A DNA stretch of 64,000 bases from the NCBI RefSeq assembly GCF_023016805.1, contig NZ_JALKCH010000006.1, forward strand, positions 310,001 to 374,000, read 5' to 3'. The notes beneath the pieces were generated by a model. That model worked only from the letters and a program-made list of their open reading frames with translations, was not told the origin of the DNA and searched no databases. Of this stretch, positions 31,930-41,287 are shown piece after piece. Source of the DNA: Ancylobacter crimeensis. Lineage in GTDB: Bacteria > Pseudomonadota > Alphaproteobacteria > Rhizobiales > Xanthobacteraceae. The position numbers and the translations under genes were made by a program. Numbering within the stretch: position 1 is the first letter of the stretch; every line of letters starts with the position of its first letter.

Positions 31930-32568
31930 TCAGCGCCCGTTTCCGGGCAAGGGGCCCGGCAGCGGGCGCAGGTCGCTCGGTACCGGAGCGTCGGGCGGAA
32001 GAATCTCCGCCTGGATGATGCGCGCCCCGCGACGGTGGGGCCGTACCCTCGTGGGCAGCTCCAATGGGATGGGGCGAGGCACCGCATCCCGCGGGTCGGG
32101 CGCCGGGGTGAAGCGACCGCGATCGATCGGCTTCCAGTAGCCTGCGCTCCAGCCGCCGATGATCCAGTAGACCAGTCCGCCGCAAAATCCCGCCGCCACC
32201 GTGTAGAGGCCGGCATTCGGATCGGCGGGCGAGCGGCCGAAGGGCTGGAGCATCTGCCCTGCCAGCCAGCCGCAGATGCCGACATTCATGACATGGTAGA
32301 GCAGCGAGCGGATGGCGAAGACCTCCGCGCACAGGATCGGAATGATCGCCAGCGCCCAGATGAACATGATGAGCGCCGACAGAACAACGAACACGTTCGA
32401 CGCGGCATGGACGAAGGCGAAGGGCTCCGCCGTAGCGACGATGCGCGGGACCGCCCGCATCACGTCGAAATAGCCGAGCGCCACGATTGCCATCGTCACG
32501 CCCATGCCCACCATGATCCCGAATGGGACGACCAGGAAGCGCAGGAGCAACCGCAGCAGCTTGTTCAT
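31930..32568 (-). CDS. Multi-pass membrane protein of unknown function
   Basis: 212 residues with about four hydrophobic segments, including two near the N-terminus (7-32, 50-85), one around 90-105 and one around 125-140 (a glycine- and tryptophan-rich WIIGGWSAGYW), then a Pro/Arg-rich cytoplasmic tail. No family recognised. It starts three bases before the stop codon of rlmN on the same strand and is probably co-transcribed with it. Confidence 0.75.
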   Translation of the reverse strand: MNKLLRLLLRFLVVPFGIMVGMGVTMAIVALGYFDVMRAVPRIVATAEPFAFVHAASNVFVVLSALIMFIWALAIIPILCAEVFAIRSLLYHVMNVGICGWLAGQMLQPFGRSPADPNAGLYTVAAGFCGGLVYWIIGGWSAGYWKPIDRGRFTPAPDPRDAVPRPIPLELPTRVRPHRRGARIIQAEILPPDAPVPSDLRPLPGPLPGNGR

Positions 32569-32571
32569 CGG

Positions 32572-33813
32572 CTATTCCGCGGCCGCCAGCGCACGCAGGG
32601 CGAGACGCTCGCGCGCCGAAAGCCGCTCCGTCTCGCTCTTGAGCTGGCCGCAGGCGGCAAGGATGTCGCGCCCGCGCGGCGTGCGCACCGGGCTCGAATA
32701 GCCGGCGCGGAACACGATATCGGAGAAGGCTTCGATGGTTTCCCAGTCCGAGCACTCGTACTTCGTGCCGGGCCACGGGTTGAACGGGATGAGGTTGATC
32801 TTCGCCGGGATGCCCGTCAGCAGGCGCACCAGCGCCTTGGCGTCGGCCGGGCTGTCATTGACGCCCTTGAGCATCACATATTCGAAGGTGATGCGCTTGG
32901 CGTTGGAGGCCGCGGGATAGGTGCGGCAGGCCTCCAGAAGATCCTTCAGCGGATATTTCTTGTTGATCGGCACCAGGACGTCGCGCAGATCGTCGCGCAC
33001 CGCATGGAGCGAGATGGCCAGCATAGGGCCGACTTCCTGGCCGAGGCGCTCGATCTCGGGCACGACGCCGGAGGTGGAGACGGTGATGCGGCGCTTGCCG
33101 ATGCCGAGGCCCTCGCCGTCGGCGAGGATCTCGATCGCCTCCGCCACCGAGTCGTAAGCATAGAGCGGCTCGCCCATGCCCATGAAGACGATGTTGGTGA
33201 CGAGGCGGTCGCCCTCGGTCGGCAGGCCGGGGCCGATGGCGCGTTCCTGCCCCGGATAGTCGCCCAGCCGGTCGCGCGCCACCATCACCTGCGCGACGAT
33301 CTCGGCCGCGGTGAGGTTGCGCACCAGACGCTGGGTCCCGGTGTGGCAGAAGGAGCAGTTCAGCGTGCAGCCGACCTGCGAGGAGACGCACAGCGTGCCG
33401 CGGTCGCTCTCGGGAATGTAGACCATCTCGACGTCGTGCGGTCGGTCGCCGGCGATCTCGGGCGGCAGGCGGAGCAGCCATTTGCGGGTGCCGTCAGCGG
33501 AAACCTGCTCGACCACGACCTCCGGGCGGGCCAGCGAAAAATGCCGGGCGAGCTGCGCACGCAGGCCCTTGCCGACATTCGTCATCTCGTCGAAGGAGGT
33601 TGCGCCGCGCAGATAGATCCAGTGCCAGAGCTGGGCGGCGCGCATGCGCTGCTCCCGCTCGGGAAGGCCGAGCGTGGCAAGGGCATCCTTCAGGCGGGCG
33701 CGACTGAGGCCTGCCAGGGACGGCAGAATCGCACCGCCGCCTGCTGCGGCCGGAAATGATGTCGTCGCGTCCGACGGCGCGAGGCGCGGCGCGGTGTCGA
33801 GGATCGTGGTCAT
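32572..33813 (-). CDS. rlmN: Dual-specificity 23S rRNA/tRNA adenine-C2 methyltransferase RlmN
   Basis: Radical-SAM enzyme methylating A2503 of 23S rRNA and A37 of some tRNAs. From the ATG at 33813 it has 413 residues. The iron-sulphur cluster cysteines are C149, C153 and C156 (CTLNCSFC), with downstream FMGMGEPL and STSGVVPEI. The open frame extends upstream without family resemblance. Diverges from the gene at 34001. Confidence 0.96.
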   Translation of the reverse strand: MTTILDTAPRLAPSDATTSFPAAAGGGAILPSLAGLSRARLKDALATLGLPEREQRMRAAQLWHWIYLRGATSFDEMTNVGKGLRAQLARHFSLARPEVVVEQVSADGTRKWLLRLPPEIAGDRPHDVEMVYIPESDRGTLCVSSQVGCTLNCSFCHTGTQRLVRNLTAAEIVAQVMVARDRLGDYPGQERAIGPGLPTEGDRLVTNIVFMGMGEPLYAYDSVAEAIEILADGEGLGIGKRRITVSTSGVVPEIERLGQEVGPMLAISLHAVRDDLRDVLVPINKKYPLKDLLEACRTYPAASNAKRITFEYVMLKGVNDSPADAKALVRLLTGIPAKINLIPFNPWPGTKYECSDWETIEAFSDIVFRAGYSSPVRTPRGRDILAACGQLKSETERLSARERLALRALAAAE

Positions 33814-34000
33814 GAATCTGAGGAACCGTTTGAGTGCCTCATAACATATCCGGCCGCTGAACGCGACTGTCGGCGCGTTGCTCGGGGGTGCCGAAATCCG
33901 TGAGGACCCGAAAATCCTTTTGCAGCCGGCTGCGGCAAAAGGGATCGATCTGGCATGACGCGTGCTTACCCATCCTGAAAACTCAGCGTAAGGGGACGGC

Positions 34001-34267
34001 ATGGCCGTATTTTTCGTCACCTATGAGCTCGGCGCATCCACTCGCGAGCCGGCACTTCTGGCCGCCATAAAGCAGATGCCGTGGACGCAGCTTACCGAAC
34101 ATGCATTTGCCGTGGCGACGAGCGAGAGCGACGAGGACCTGTTCGACCGCCTGCACGAATTCGTGGATGATGGCGACAGCCTCTATCTCGCTGTGATGAA
34201 GATGCCCTATCGCGGCATCGGCCATCGCGAGGTGAACTACTGGCTGGAGAAGCATTTGCGCTGGTGA
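34001..34267 (+). CDS. Small Cas2-fold/SinR-like protein, stand-alone
   Basis: 88 residues starting [13 protein letters not shown] and containing an acidic loop, [23 protein letters not shown]. The first strand ending in a polar tip, the helix and the strand near residue 60 recall the ferredoxin-like fold of Cas2/VapD and SinR-family small proteins. No CRISPR array or other cas gene is in the window, so a CRISPR role is not suggested. AAGGGGA precedes the ATG. Function unknown. Confidence 0.7.
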   Translation: MAVFFVTYELGASTREPALLAAIKQMPWTQLTEHAFAVATSESDEDLFDRLHEFVDDGDSLYLAVMKMPYRGIGHREVNYWLEKHLRW

Positions 34268-34311
34268 GGCGGCGCGCCGTTCCACATGCGCCGTCCCGGC
34301 TCCGGATAGGA

Positions 34312-34347
34312 AAAGACCCCGGCCATCGCGTGCCGGGGTCTTTCTTT
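34312..34347. terminator. Bidirectional-looking intrinsic terminator
   Basis: AAAGACCCCGGC (34312-34323) pairs with GCCGGGGTCTTT (34332-34343), followed by C and T5. It separates the converging gene at 34001-34267 and the YbhL gene. Confidence 0.9.
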
Positions 34348-34373
34348 TTCAAGGCCTCGCCGTCGGCAAGGGA

Positions 34374-35165
34374 TCAGTTGTTGTTCCGGTTGCCGAACAG
34401 CTGCAGCAGCATCATGAACAGGTTGATGAAGTCGAGATAAAGCGTGAGTGCGCCCATGATGGCCTTGCGGCCGGCGACGAGCGTATCGTCGCCCTCGAAA
34501 TACATCTCCTTGATGCGCTGCGTGTCGTAGGCAGTGAGGCCCGCGAAGACCAGCACGCCGACCACCGAGATCACGAACTGCAGCATCGAGGAGCCGAGGA
34601 AGATGTTCACCAGGCTCGCGATGATGATGCCGAACAGGCCCATGATCAGGAACGAACCCATCGCCGACAGGCTGCGCGGCGTCGTGTAGCCGTAGAGGCT
34701 GAGCGCGCCGAAGGTTGCCGCGGTGATGAAGAACACCCGCACGATGCTCTCATGCGTGTAGACGAGGAAGATGGTGGAGAGCGAGACGCCCACCAGCGCC
34801 GCATAGACCCAGAACACCGTCTGAGCCGCCGCGACGCTCATGGTCTGAATGCGGAAGCTAAGGAAGAACACCGCAGCGAGGGGGGCGAGCACCACCACCC
34901 ACTTCAGCGGGCTGACGAACAGCGCATAGCCGAACTGGGTGAGCATGATGCCGCCGGCCACCTGCCCGGCCGCCTGGCTGGCATCATTGGTCACGGACAG
35001 CATGAAAATGCCCAGCGCCGCGGCGCCGGTGATGGCGAGGCCGAGCGTCATGTAGTTGTAGACGCTCAGCATATAGGAACGGAGGCCCTGATCGACCGCG
35101 GCCTGCGTCCGCGTCGCCGTTGTGCCGAAGCGCGGCGCGGCGGCGTTGCGATCATAGTCGGACAT
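34374..35165 (-). CDS. ybhL: Bax inhibitor-1/YccA (YbhL) family membrane protein
   Basis: 263 residues with seven hydrophobic helices, the BI-1 family layout. The N-terminus is cytoplasmic and polar, and the C-terminus ends in the family's LYLDFINLFMMLLQLFG pattern. Proposed roles in bacteria are calcium leak or protease interaction; none is proven here. AAGGA lies 10 bases before the ATG. The long leader upstream (about 75 nt after the predicted promoter) may contain the ybhL RNA motif described for Rhizobiales. Confidence 0.93.
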   Translation of the reverse strand: MSDYDRNAAAPRFGTTATRTQAAVDQGLRSYMLSVYNYMTLGLAITGAAALGIFMLSVTNDASQAAGQVAGGIMLTQFGYALFVSPLKWVVVLAPLAAVFFLSFRIQTMSVAAAQTVFWVYAALVGVSLSTIFLVYTHESIVRVFFITAATFGALSLYGYTTPRSLSAMGSFLIMGLFGIIIASLVNIFLGSSMLQFVISVVGVLVFAGLTAYDTQRIKEMYFEGDDTLVAGRKAIMGALTLYLDFINLFMMLLQLFGNRNNN

Positions 35166-35240
35166 CGTGTCGGATCCTTCTTGAAAATCCCCAAACGGAC
35201 CCGAGCCGACCGAACGCCGGAGCTTGAGCCCTGTTTTTCC
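35166..35240 (-). ncRNA. Candidate ybhL leader RNA (5' UTR)
   Basis: The transcript expected from the promoter at 35247-35275 begins with a hairpin (GCTTG...CAAGC) and continues with a stem in which GGGTCC (minus strand, 35202-35197) can pair with GGATCC (35177-35172), covering part of the AAGGA ribosome binding site. A structured ybhL motif is known upstream of ybhL genes in Rhizobiales; identity with it is not verified. Confidence 0.4.
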
Positions 35241-35246
35241 AAGCGG

Positions 35247-35275
35247 AATATGGGCAACGCCGGCGATACTCGCAA
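35247..35275 (-). promoter_or_regulatory. Predicted sigma-70 promoter of ybhL
   Basis: On the minus strand, TTGCGA (35275-35270) and CATATT (35252-35247) are 17 bp apart, about 80 bp upstream of the start codon. Confidence 0.5.
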
Positions 35276-35345
35276 GTGAACTTTGCGTCAGAGATGACGC
35301 TACGGCATCCCGGCGAACCTTCGGACCTGCCCTTGCGCTGGCGGC

Positions 35346-37946
35346 TTACAGATTGCGCAGCAACCGGGCAGGCTTCTGCCCAAGCGCCCGTGCCGTACCG
35401 ATGAGCCCGAAGCCGACGGTCAGCGCCAGCGCGATGCCGGCAGCTCCCAGCGCCGCCGGTGCAGAGAAGGAGAATCCGAGCTTCATCACCTGAGTGACGA
35501 TGATGAAGGCCGCGAAGGTGCCGGCCCCGATGGCCACGACGGCGGTGGCGAGGCCGAGCGCGGCATATTCGAGGCCGTAGGCCAGCAGCAGCCGCCCCCG
35601 CGTCGCGCCCAGCGTCTTCAGCACCACCGCGTCATAGACCCGCTGGTGCTGCCCGGCGGCAAGCGCGCCCGCAAGCACCAGCACGCTCGACATCAGCGTT
35701 ACCAGGCTCGCGGCCCGGATCCCGAGCAGGAGCTGTCCCATGATCTCGCTGATCTGGGCGAGGGCATCCTTCACCCGCACCACGGTAACGCCCGGAAAGG
35801 CGCTGCCGACATCGCGTGCCACCCGCCCTTCGGCCTGTACGGAATCCTCCGGCAGCTTGAGCGTGGCGAGGGCTGTGTGCGGGGCGCCGCGGAAGGTGTT
35901 GGGTGAGAACACCATGACGAAATTGATGGCGAGCCGCTGCCAGTCCACCTTGCGCAGATTGGCGATCTTGGCGGTGATCGGCCGGCCCAGCACGTTCACC
36001 ACCACGGTGTCGCCGATCCTGAGGCCGAAGGCGTCGGCGATCTCCTTCTCGAAGGACACCAGCGGCGGGCCGGCATAGCCGGGGTCCCACCACGAACCTT
36101 CCACGATGTTCGAACCCTCCGGCACGGCGTCGGCATAGGTGATGCCGCGGTCCGAGGACAGCACCCAGGCGAATTCCGGTGGCGGCTTGAGGTCTTCCAC
36201 CGGCCGGCCGCCCAGCGTGATCAGGCGGCCGCGCAGCATCGGTACCATTTCCACCTTCCCGCCATCCGCCTCCCTGTTGAGGAAGGCTGCGAAACGGTCG
36301 GCCTCCGTGCTCTGCACGTCGAGGAAATAGAAGCTCGGCGCCTCGTTGGGCAAATTGGCGGTGAGTTCGCGGGTGAGGCTGCGGTCGATCAGCGCCAGGA
36401 TGACGATCAGCGTCAGGCCGAGGCCGAGGGACAGCACCACGGTCGGTGTCAAAGCGCCGGGACGGTGGATGTTGCCGAGCGCCAGCCGGGCTTCCGTTGC
36501 GCGCGGGCGCGGCAGGCGTCGGGCGAGCGCCATGAGGCCGCTCGCAACCAGCCGCAGCGCGAGAAGAACCGCAGCCGCGCCAATGAGATAGTAGACCGCG
36601 ATCCGCCGGTCCTCGGCGGCGAGCACCGCCAGCAGCGCCAGCGCGCCGGCGGCGGTGAAGGTGGCGAGGCGATAGGCGAGCCGCGGCTTGCGGCGGCCGC
36701 CTTCCACCCGCTCGCGGAACAGGGCGGAGACGGGCACGTCATGGGCCAGACCCAGTGGCCACAACGCGAAGGCCAGCGCCACCAGCAGGCCATATCCCAC
36801 CGCCAGCAGCAGCGCCGTTGGCTGCAGGCTGGCCTCGATCGGAATGGGGATGAAGCCGCCGAAACCCCACACCACGAGATAGGGCAGAGCGGCGCCGACG
36901 ATCAGTCCGATGAGGAGACCGATCAGTGCAATGAGTCCGATCTCGACGAGATAGATCGCGAACACCGTGCCGCCGGGCGCGCCGAGCGACTTGATGGTCG
37001 CGATCACCGCCCGCTTGGCGTCGAGATGGCTCTTCACCGCATTGGCGACCCCGACCCCGCCGACCAGCAGCGCGGTCAGCCCGACCAGGGTGAGGTATTG
37101 GGTGAAGCGGTTGACGTCCTTCTCCAGCCGGGGGGCGGCGGATTCGCGGGTGCGCACCTCGAAGCCGGCATCGGGGACGGCCTGCTTCACGTCTTCGACG
37201 AAGGCCGCGAGCCGGCCCGGGTCGTTCAGCTTCACCCGGTAGGACCAGCGCACGAGGCTGCCGGGCTGCACCAGCCGGCTGGCATCGAGCGCGGCGCGGG
37301 AGATCATCAGCCGGGGGCCGAAGCCGATGCCGGTGGAGAGCAGGTCCGGCTCGGCCTTGAGTGTGGCGGCGAGCCGCAGCGTCGCCTCGCCAAGCTGGAA
37401 ACGGTCCCCCGCCTTCAGGTTGAGTCGTTCCGCCAGCAGCGGATCGACCACGGCGCCATAGGCCCCGTCCTTCTGCGCGAGCGCGTCGGACAGCGGGAGC
37501 GCGGGTTCGGCTTCCAGCGTGCCGGCGAGCGGATAGGCGCCGTCCACCGCCTTCACTTCGGACAGGGTGGAGGCGAAGCTCTCGCCCTGGCCGATACGGG
37601 CCATGGCACGCAATGTCGCGACGGTGGAGACCGTTCCCTCCCGTCCCAACGCGGCCATTTCGGCCTCGTTCGCCTGTCGCTGGACCAGACTGAACGCCGC
37701 GTCTCCGCCGAGGATGGCGGCACCCTGCCGGGCGAGGCTGTCGGTCAGCGCGCTGGAGAAGGAGCCGACGCCGGCGATGGCGGCGACGCCGAGCGTGAGG
37801 CAGGCGAGAAACACCGCGAAGCCGCGCAGCCCGCCGCGCAATTCGCGCAGCGCGAAGCGGACCGCGATGCGCAGCCCGCCCGCCTGCATCGGGGACGATG
37901 GGGCGCTGGCCAGCGCGCGGGTCCCGTCCGAGGCGGCGACGCTCAT
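35346..37946 (-). CDS. ABC exporter permease, FtsX-like (YbbP family)
   Basis: 866 residues: an N-terminal transmembrane helix, a large periplasmic domain, a first group of three helices, further helices around residues 380-460, a second periplasmic domain and a terminal group of three helices ending ARALGQKPARLLRNL. This is the tandem FtsX layout of YbbP-type permeases, thought to export or remodel lipids or toxic hydrophobic compounds. The start overlaps the upstream ATPase gene by ATGA. Confidence 0.92.
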   Translation of the reverse strand: MSVAASDGTRALASAPSSPMQAGGLRIAVRFALRELRGGLRGFAVFLACLTLGVAAIAGVGSFSSALTDSLARQGAAILGGDAAFSLVQRQANEAEMAALGREGTVSTVATLRAMARIGQGESFASTLSEVKAVDGAYPLAGTLEAEPALPLSDALAQKDGAYGAVVDPLLAERLNLKAGDRFQLGEATLRLAATLKAEPDLLSTGIGFGPRLMISRAALDASRLVQPGSLVRWSYRVKLNDPGRLAAFVEDVKQAVPDAGFEVRTRESAAPRLEKDVNRFTQYLTLVGLTALLVGGVGVANAVKSHLDAKRAVIATIKSLGAPGGTVFAIYLVEIGLIALIGLLIGLIVGAALPYLVVWGFGGFIPIPIEASLQPTALLLAVGYGLLVALAFALWPLGLAHDVPVSALFRERVEGGRRKPRLAYRLATFTAAGALALLAVLAAEDRRIAVYYLIGAAAVLLALRLVASGLMALARRLPRPRATEARLALGNIHRPGALTPTVVLSLGLGLTLIVILALIDRSLTRELTANLPNEAPSFYFLDVQSTEADRFAAFLNREADGGKVEMVPMLRGRLITLGGRPVEDLKPPPEFAWVLSSDRGITYADAVPEGSNIVEGSWWDPGYAGPPLVSFEKEIADAFGLRIGDTVVVNVLGRPITAKIANLRKVDWQRLAINFVMVFSPNTFRGAPHTALATLKLPEDSVQAEGRVARDVGSAFPGVTVVRVKDALAQISEIMGQLLLGIRAASLVTLMSSVLVLAGALAAGQHQRVYDAVVLKTLGATRGRLLLAYGLEYAALGLATAVVAIGAGTFAAFIIVTQVMKLGFSFSAPAALGAAGIALALTVGFGLIGTARALGQKPARLLRNL

Positions 37947-38710
37947 GCCGTCACCGTTTCAGGTATCGCGTCCGGCGCCGTTGCCGTCATGGCCGCTTCC
38001 GCCTCGATATGGCCGGAACGCAGCCGCACCATGCGGTCGCAGCGCCGGGCGAGGCCGAGGTCGTGGGTGACGATGACCAGCGTGGTGCCGCGCGCGGCAC
38101 GGCTGGCGAACAGCAGATCCATGATCTGCTGGCCGATCGCCTCGTCGAGATTGCCGGTCGGCTCGTCGGCGACGAGGATCGCCGGTTCAGGGGCGAGGGC
38201 GCGGGCCACCGCCACGCGCTGCTGCTCGCCGCCGGAAAGCTGGGCCGGGTAGTGGTCGAGCCGATGGCCGAGCCCGACCGCCTTCAGCTCGGCGCTCGCG
38301 CGCTCGAAGGCGTCGGAGCGGCCGGCCAGCTCCAGCGGCACCGCGACGTTTTCCAGCGCCGTCATGGTCGGGATGAGGTGGAAGGCCTGGAACACGATGC
38401 CGACATGGCGACCGCGGAACCGGGCCAGCGCATCCTCGCTCAGGCCGGTGAGCCGTTGCCCGGCAACCTCGACCTCGCCGGAATCAGCGCGTTCCAGCCC
38501 GGCAAGCACCATCAGCAGGCTGGATTTTCCCGATCCCGAGGGGCCGACCAGTCCCACCGCCTCGCCGGCGCCTATATTGAGGGAGACGCCCTTGAGGATG
38601 TGGACCCGCGCCGCGCCGGAACCGAGCGAAAGCTCGACATCGGACAGGCGCACCGCCGTTGCGGCGTCGGGCCCGTCGGCGGCGGGGAAGCAAGAGGAAT
38701 CGCGCTGCAT
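37943..38710 (-). CDS. ABC transporter ATP-binding protein (YbbA family)
   Basis: 255 residues, lolD-like ATPase. Walker A GPSGSGKSS (56-64), ABC signature LSGGEQQR (157-164) and Walker B LVADEPTGNLD (178-188) are all present. The ATG at 38710 begins MQRDSSCFPA; the open frame upstream is the shadow of the divergent esterase. It partners the downstream permease (4-bp overlap) and diverges from a TesA-like esterase, as E. coli ybbAP does from tesA. Confidence 0.93.
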   Translation of the reverse strand: MQRDSSCFPAADGPDAATAVRLSDVELSLGSGAARVHILKGVSLNIGAGEAVGLVGPSGSGKSSLLMVLAGLERADSGEVEVAGQRLTGLSEDALARFRGRHVGIVFQAFHLIPTMTALENVAVPLELAGRSDAFERASAELKAVGLGHRLDHYPAQLSGGEQQRVAVARALAPEPAILVADEPTGNLDEAIGQQIMDLLFASRAARGTTLVIVTHDLGLARRCDRMVRLRSGHIEAEAAMTATAPDAIPETVTA

Positions 38711-38759
38711 GATCTCTGGTCTCGCGGACGGCATCGGCACCGTCATCGGCATCGAAAGA

Positions 38760-39482
38760 ATGAGCCGGCTACGGGTTCGCTCCGCAGCATATGGTGCAGC
38801 GCACCCGGGGCGAAAGAGGGCGGATGCCGGCAGGCTGACGTTGCGGCGCGCATTGTTCGCCTGGCTCGTCGGGGCCGTTCTGCTGCCGGCGCTGGTGCTG
38901 GGGGGGTCGGCAAAGGCCGACCCCGTCAGGCTCGTGGCCTTCGGCGATAGCCTCACCGCCGGACTCGGCCTGCCGGCGTCGGAGGCCTTTCCGGCGAAGC
39001 TGCAAGCGGCGCTGAAGGCGAAGGGACACGACGTTGTGATCGAGAATGCCGGCGTTTCCGGCGACACCAGCTCGGCCGGACTGGCGCGGCTCGACTGGTC
39101 GGTGCCGGACGGCACGCAGGGCGTGATCCTCGAACTCGGCGCCAATGATGCGCTGCGCGGGCTCGACCCGGCGCTGACCCGGAAGGCGCTCGACGACATT
39201 CTCGCCGGCCTCAAGGCGCGCAACATTCCGGTGCTGTTCACGGGGATGATGGCGCCGCCCAATATGGGCGCCGACTATGCGGGCCGGTTCAACGCAATCT
39301 ATCCGGCGCTGGCGGGAACATACGCGGTCGCGTTCTACCCCTTCTTCCTCGACGGAGTCGCCGGCCAGCCCGGCCTGAACCAGCCCGACGGCATGCATCC
39401 CACCGCCAAGGGGGTGGATGTGATCGTGGAACGGATGCTGCCGGCGGTGGAGGCGTGGCTGGCCGCGATCAAGGGCGGGTGA
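38760..39482 (+). CDS. SGNH/GDSL arylesterase (TesA-like)
   Basis: Periplasmic lipolytic enzyme. From the ATG at 38760 it has 240 residues with a signal peptide (hydrophobic 31-48, cleavage likely after AKA), the nucleophile block AFGDSLTAG (Ser64), LGANDALRG (block III) and the C-terminal DGMHP with Asp and His. An in-frame TTG at 38841 would give a shorter, more usual signal peptide. Divergent from the ABC exporter genes, an arrangement conserved from E. coli tesA-ybbAP. Confidence 0.92.
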   Translation: MSRLRVRSAAYGAAHPGRKRADAGRLTLRRALFAWLVGAVLLPALVLGGSAKADPVRLVAFGDSLTAGLGLPASEAFPAKLQAALKAKGHDVVIENAGVSGDTSSAGLARLDWSVPDGTQGVILELGANDALRGLDPALTRKALDDILAGLKARNIPVLFTGMMAPPNMGADYAGRFNAIYPALAGTYAVAFYPFFLDGVAGQPGLNQPDGMHPTAKGVDVIVERMLPAVEAWLAAIKGG

Positions 39483-40130
39483 GGGATGGGCCGGGCCGCG
39501 CGCGGACGGGCCGCACGCCGGCCTTCGGGCACCGGCGTGACGACCTGCGGGTGGGCGTGGTGGCCAGGGATCAGGCGCCTTCCTTCTCTCCCCGTTGCGG
39601 GGCAGCTGCCGGCGGCGGGGCTCCCTCACCGACCCGCTGCGCGGGCCACCTCTTCCCAATGGGGAGGGAAGAAGGGGCAGCTGCCGGGGCCGTAACGGCA
39701 GGCGATGGGACCGGATCGAAGGCCGGGAGCGGGGCCTTCTCCCTCTGCCCGATGGGGGAGGCCGGTATCTCCGATACGTCCTTCCCGCGGAGACGAGGCC
39801 GCGGAGCCGGGAAACGCCTTCCGCCGCGAGCGCCGCCGTGCCGCCGGCGGCGGGCCGCCCATCCGCGTTGCGGCAAGGTCTCGCCACCCCGCGCCAAGGT
39901 CTTTCCGCCGTCTCGCCGATTTGCCGCAAGGTTACGGCCTTTGCGTGCGCGGACGTTCGCGCGATCCCGGATGCTTCGCCTATGGGCGGGACGGCGGGCG
40001 CGGCGCGCACGAACAGAGCGCCGCCCGGACCCCGCGCCGCCCGCTACCTCCGCTGCGTCACCTTGCCCGGGCGGGACGGGCGGCCTATCTATGGCCACCC
40101 TCCTTATCGAAGACGTTCCGGAACATCGCC
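39483..40130. repeat. 648-bp gene-free region with degenerate palindromic repeats
   Basis: No reading frame here resembles a protein, though frames stay open because of high GC. It contains GGCAGCTGCC twice (about 39601 and 39676), and clustered palindromic modules such as CTCCCCGTTGCGGGG and CTGCGCGGG...CCCAATGGGGAGGG around 39589-39670, reminiscent of bacterial REP/BIME-like intergenic repeats. A second partial copy of the GGGGGAGG type occurs near 39750. Confidence 0.5.
40063..40091 (+). promoter_or_regulatory. Predicted promoter of the aldo/keto reductase gene
   Basis: TTGCCC (40063-40068) and TATCTA (40086-40091) are spaced by 17 bp, 39 bp upstream of the start codon. Confidence 0.4.
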
Positions 40131-41177
40131 ATGAAGTACCGTCCGCTCGGCCGTACCGGCCTTGAGGTCAGCACCATCTGCCTTGGCACCATGACGTTCG
40201 GCCAGCAGAACACCGAGGCCGAGGGCCACGCTCAGATGGACTATGCCCTCGACCGGGGCATCAATGTCCTCGACGCCGCCGAGCTCTATTCGATCCCGCC
40301 CAAGCCGGAGACGCAGGGTTCCACCGAGCGCATCATCGGTTCGTGGCTGAAGGCGCGGGGTAACCGCGACAAGGTGATCGTCGCCACCAAGGCGGTGGGC
40401 CTGACGGAGATGACCTGGTTCCGCAACGGGAATGTTCCCGGCAAGCCCAACCGGGCGCAGATCCGCGAGGCGGTGGAGAAGAGCCTGAAGCGGCTGCAGA
40501 CCGATTATATCGACCTCTATCAGCTCCACTGGCCCGGCCGTCCGGTCGCCGTCTTCGGCTCGAACCCGACCCGCTGGCAGGACGCGCCCGGCGAGGAAAC
40601 GCCGATCCACGAGACGCTGGAGGCCTTCGCCGAACTGGTGAAGGAAGGCAAGCTCCGGCATTTCGGGCTTTCCAACGAAAGCGCCTGGGGCACGATGAGC
40701 TGGCTCGCGGAGGCGGAAAAGCGCGGTCTGCCGCGCGTCGCCTCGGTGCAGAACGCCTATCACCTGCTGAACCGCACCTATGAGGTGGCGCTGGCCGAGG
40801 TGAGCCTGCGCGAGGATGTGGCGCTGCTGGCCTATTCGCCGCTGGCGCAGGGCTTCCTGACCGGGAAGTATCAGAACGGCGCCCGGCCGGAGGGCGCCCG
40901 CACCACGCTGTTCAACCGCGGCCAGCGCTACCAGACGCCCGGCGCGGAGGAGGCGATCGACGCCTATCTCGCGGTGGCGCGCGAGGCCGGCCTCGATCCC
41001 TCGCAGATGGCGATCGCGTTCTGCCTGTCGCGCTCCTTCATGACCTCGGTGATCATCGGCGCCACCACGATGGAGCAGTTGAAGACCGACATCGACGCGA
41101 TCGACGTGACGATCACGCCCGAGGTGGAGGCGGCGATCGACGCCGTGCACCAGAAGGTGGGCAATCCCTGCCCGTGA
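40131..41177 (+). CDS. Aldo/keto reductase (Tas family)
   Basis: NADP(H)-dependent oxidoreductase of the (alpha/beta)8 fold. 348 residues starting MKYRPLGRTGLEVS. The catalytic tetrad is represented by Asp and Tyr in DAAELYS, Lys in VATKAV and His in LYQLHWP. Substrate cannot be deduced. Length and sequence resemble the E. coli Tas subgroup. Confidence 0.93.
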   Translation: MKYRPLGRTGLEVSTICLGTMTFGQQNTEAEGHAQMDYALDRGINVLDAAELYSIPPKPETQGSTERIIGSWLKARGNRDKVIVATKAVGLTEMTWFRNGNVPGKPNRAQIREAVEKSLKRLQTDYIDLYQLHWPGRPVAVFGSNPTRWQDAPGEETPIHETLEAFAELVKEGKLRHFGLSNESAWGTMSWLAEAEKRGLPRVASVQNAYHLLNRTYEVALAEVSLREDVALLAYSPLAQGFLTGKYQNGARPEGARTTLFNRGQRYQTPGAEEAIDAYLAVAREAGLDPSQMAIAFCLSRSFMTSVIIGATTMEQLKTDIDAIDVTITPEVEAAIDAVHQKVGNPCP

Positions 41178-41260
41178 GGCGTTCTGTGGTTCGCCACGGA
41201 TGAGAGATGCGCGCCCTCATCCCCGGGCTCGGCCCGGCGATACACGTCTTTTCCAGGGTG

Positions 41261-41287
41261 ATTCATCGTTTCACGGAATCGATGAAT
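41261..41287. repeat. Second copy of the ATTCATCG inverted repeat (partial repeat element)
   Basis: ATTCATCG (41261-41268) and CGATGAAT (41280-41287) are perfect 8-bp arms around TTTCACGGAAT. In reverse complement it matches the right half of the repeat element at 24499-24525 except for two bases, so it is a solitary half-element. Confidence 0.7.

Noticed and set aside
34001-34267. Cas2 of a CRISPR system
   Set aside because: No repeats, cas1 or other cas genes within the window, and the resemblance is only to the general fold.
41261-41287. GTTTCACGG considered as a third parS
   Set aside because: Only half of the palindrome matches (TTTCACG without GTGAAAC). The site matches the intergenic repeat instead.
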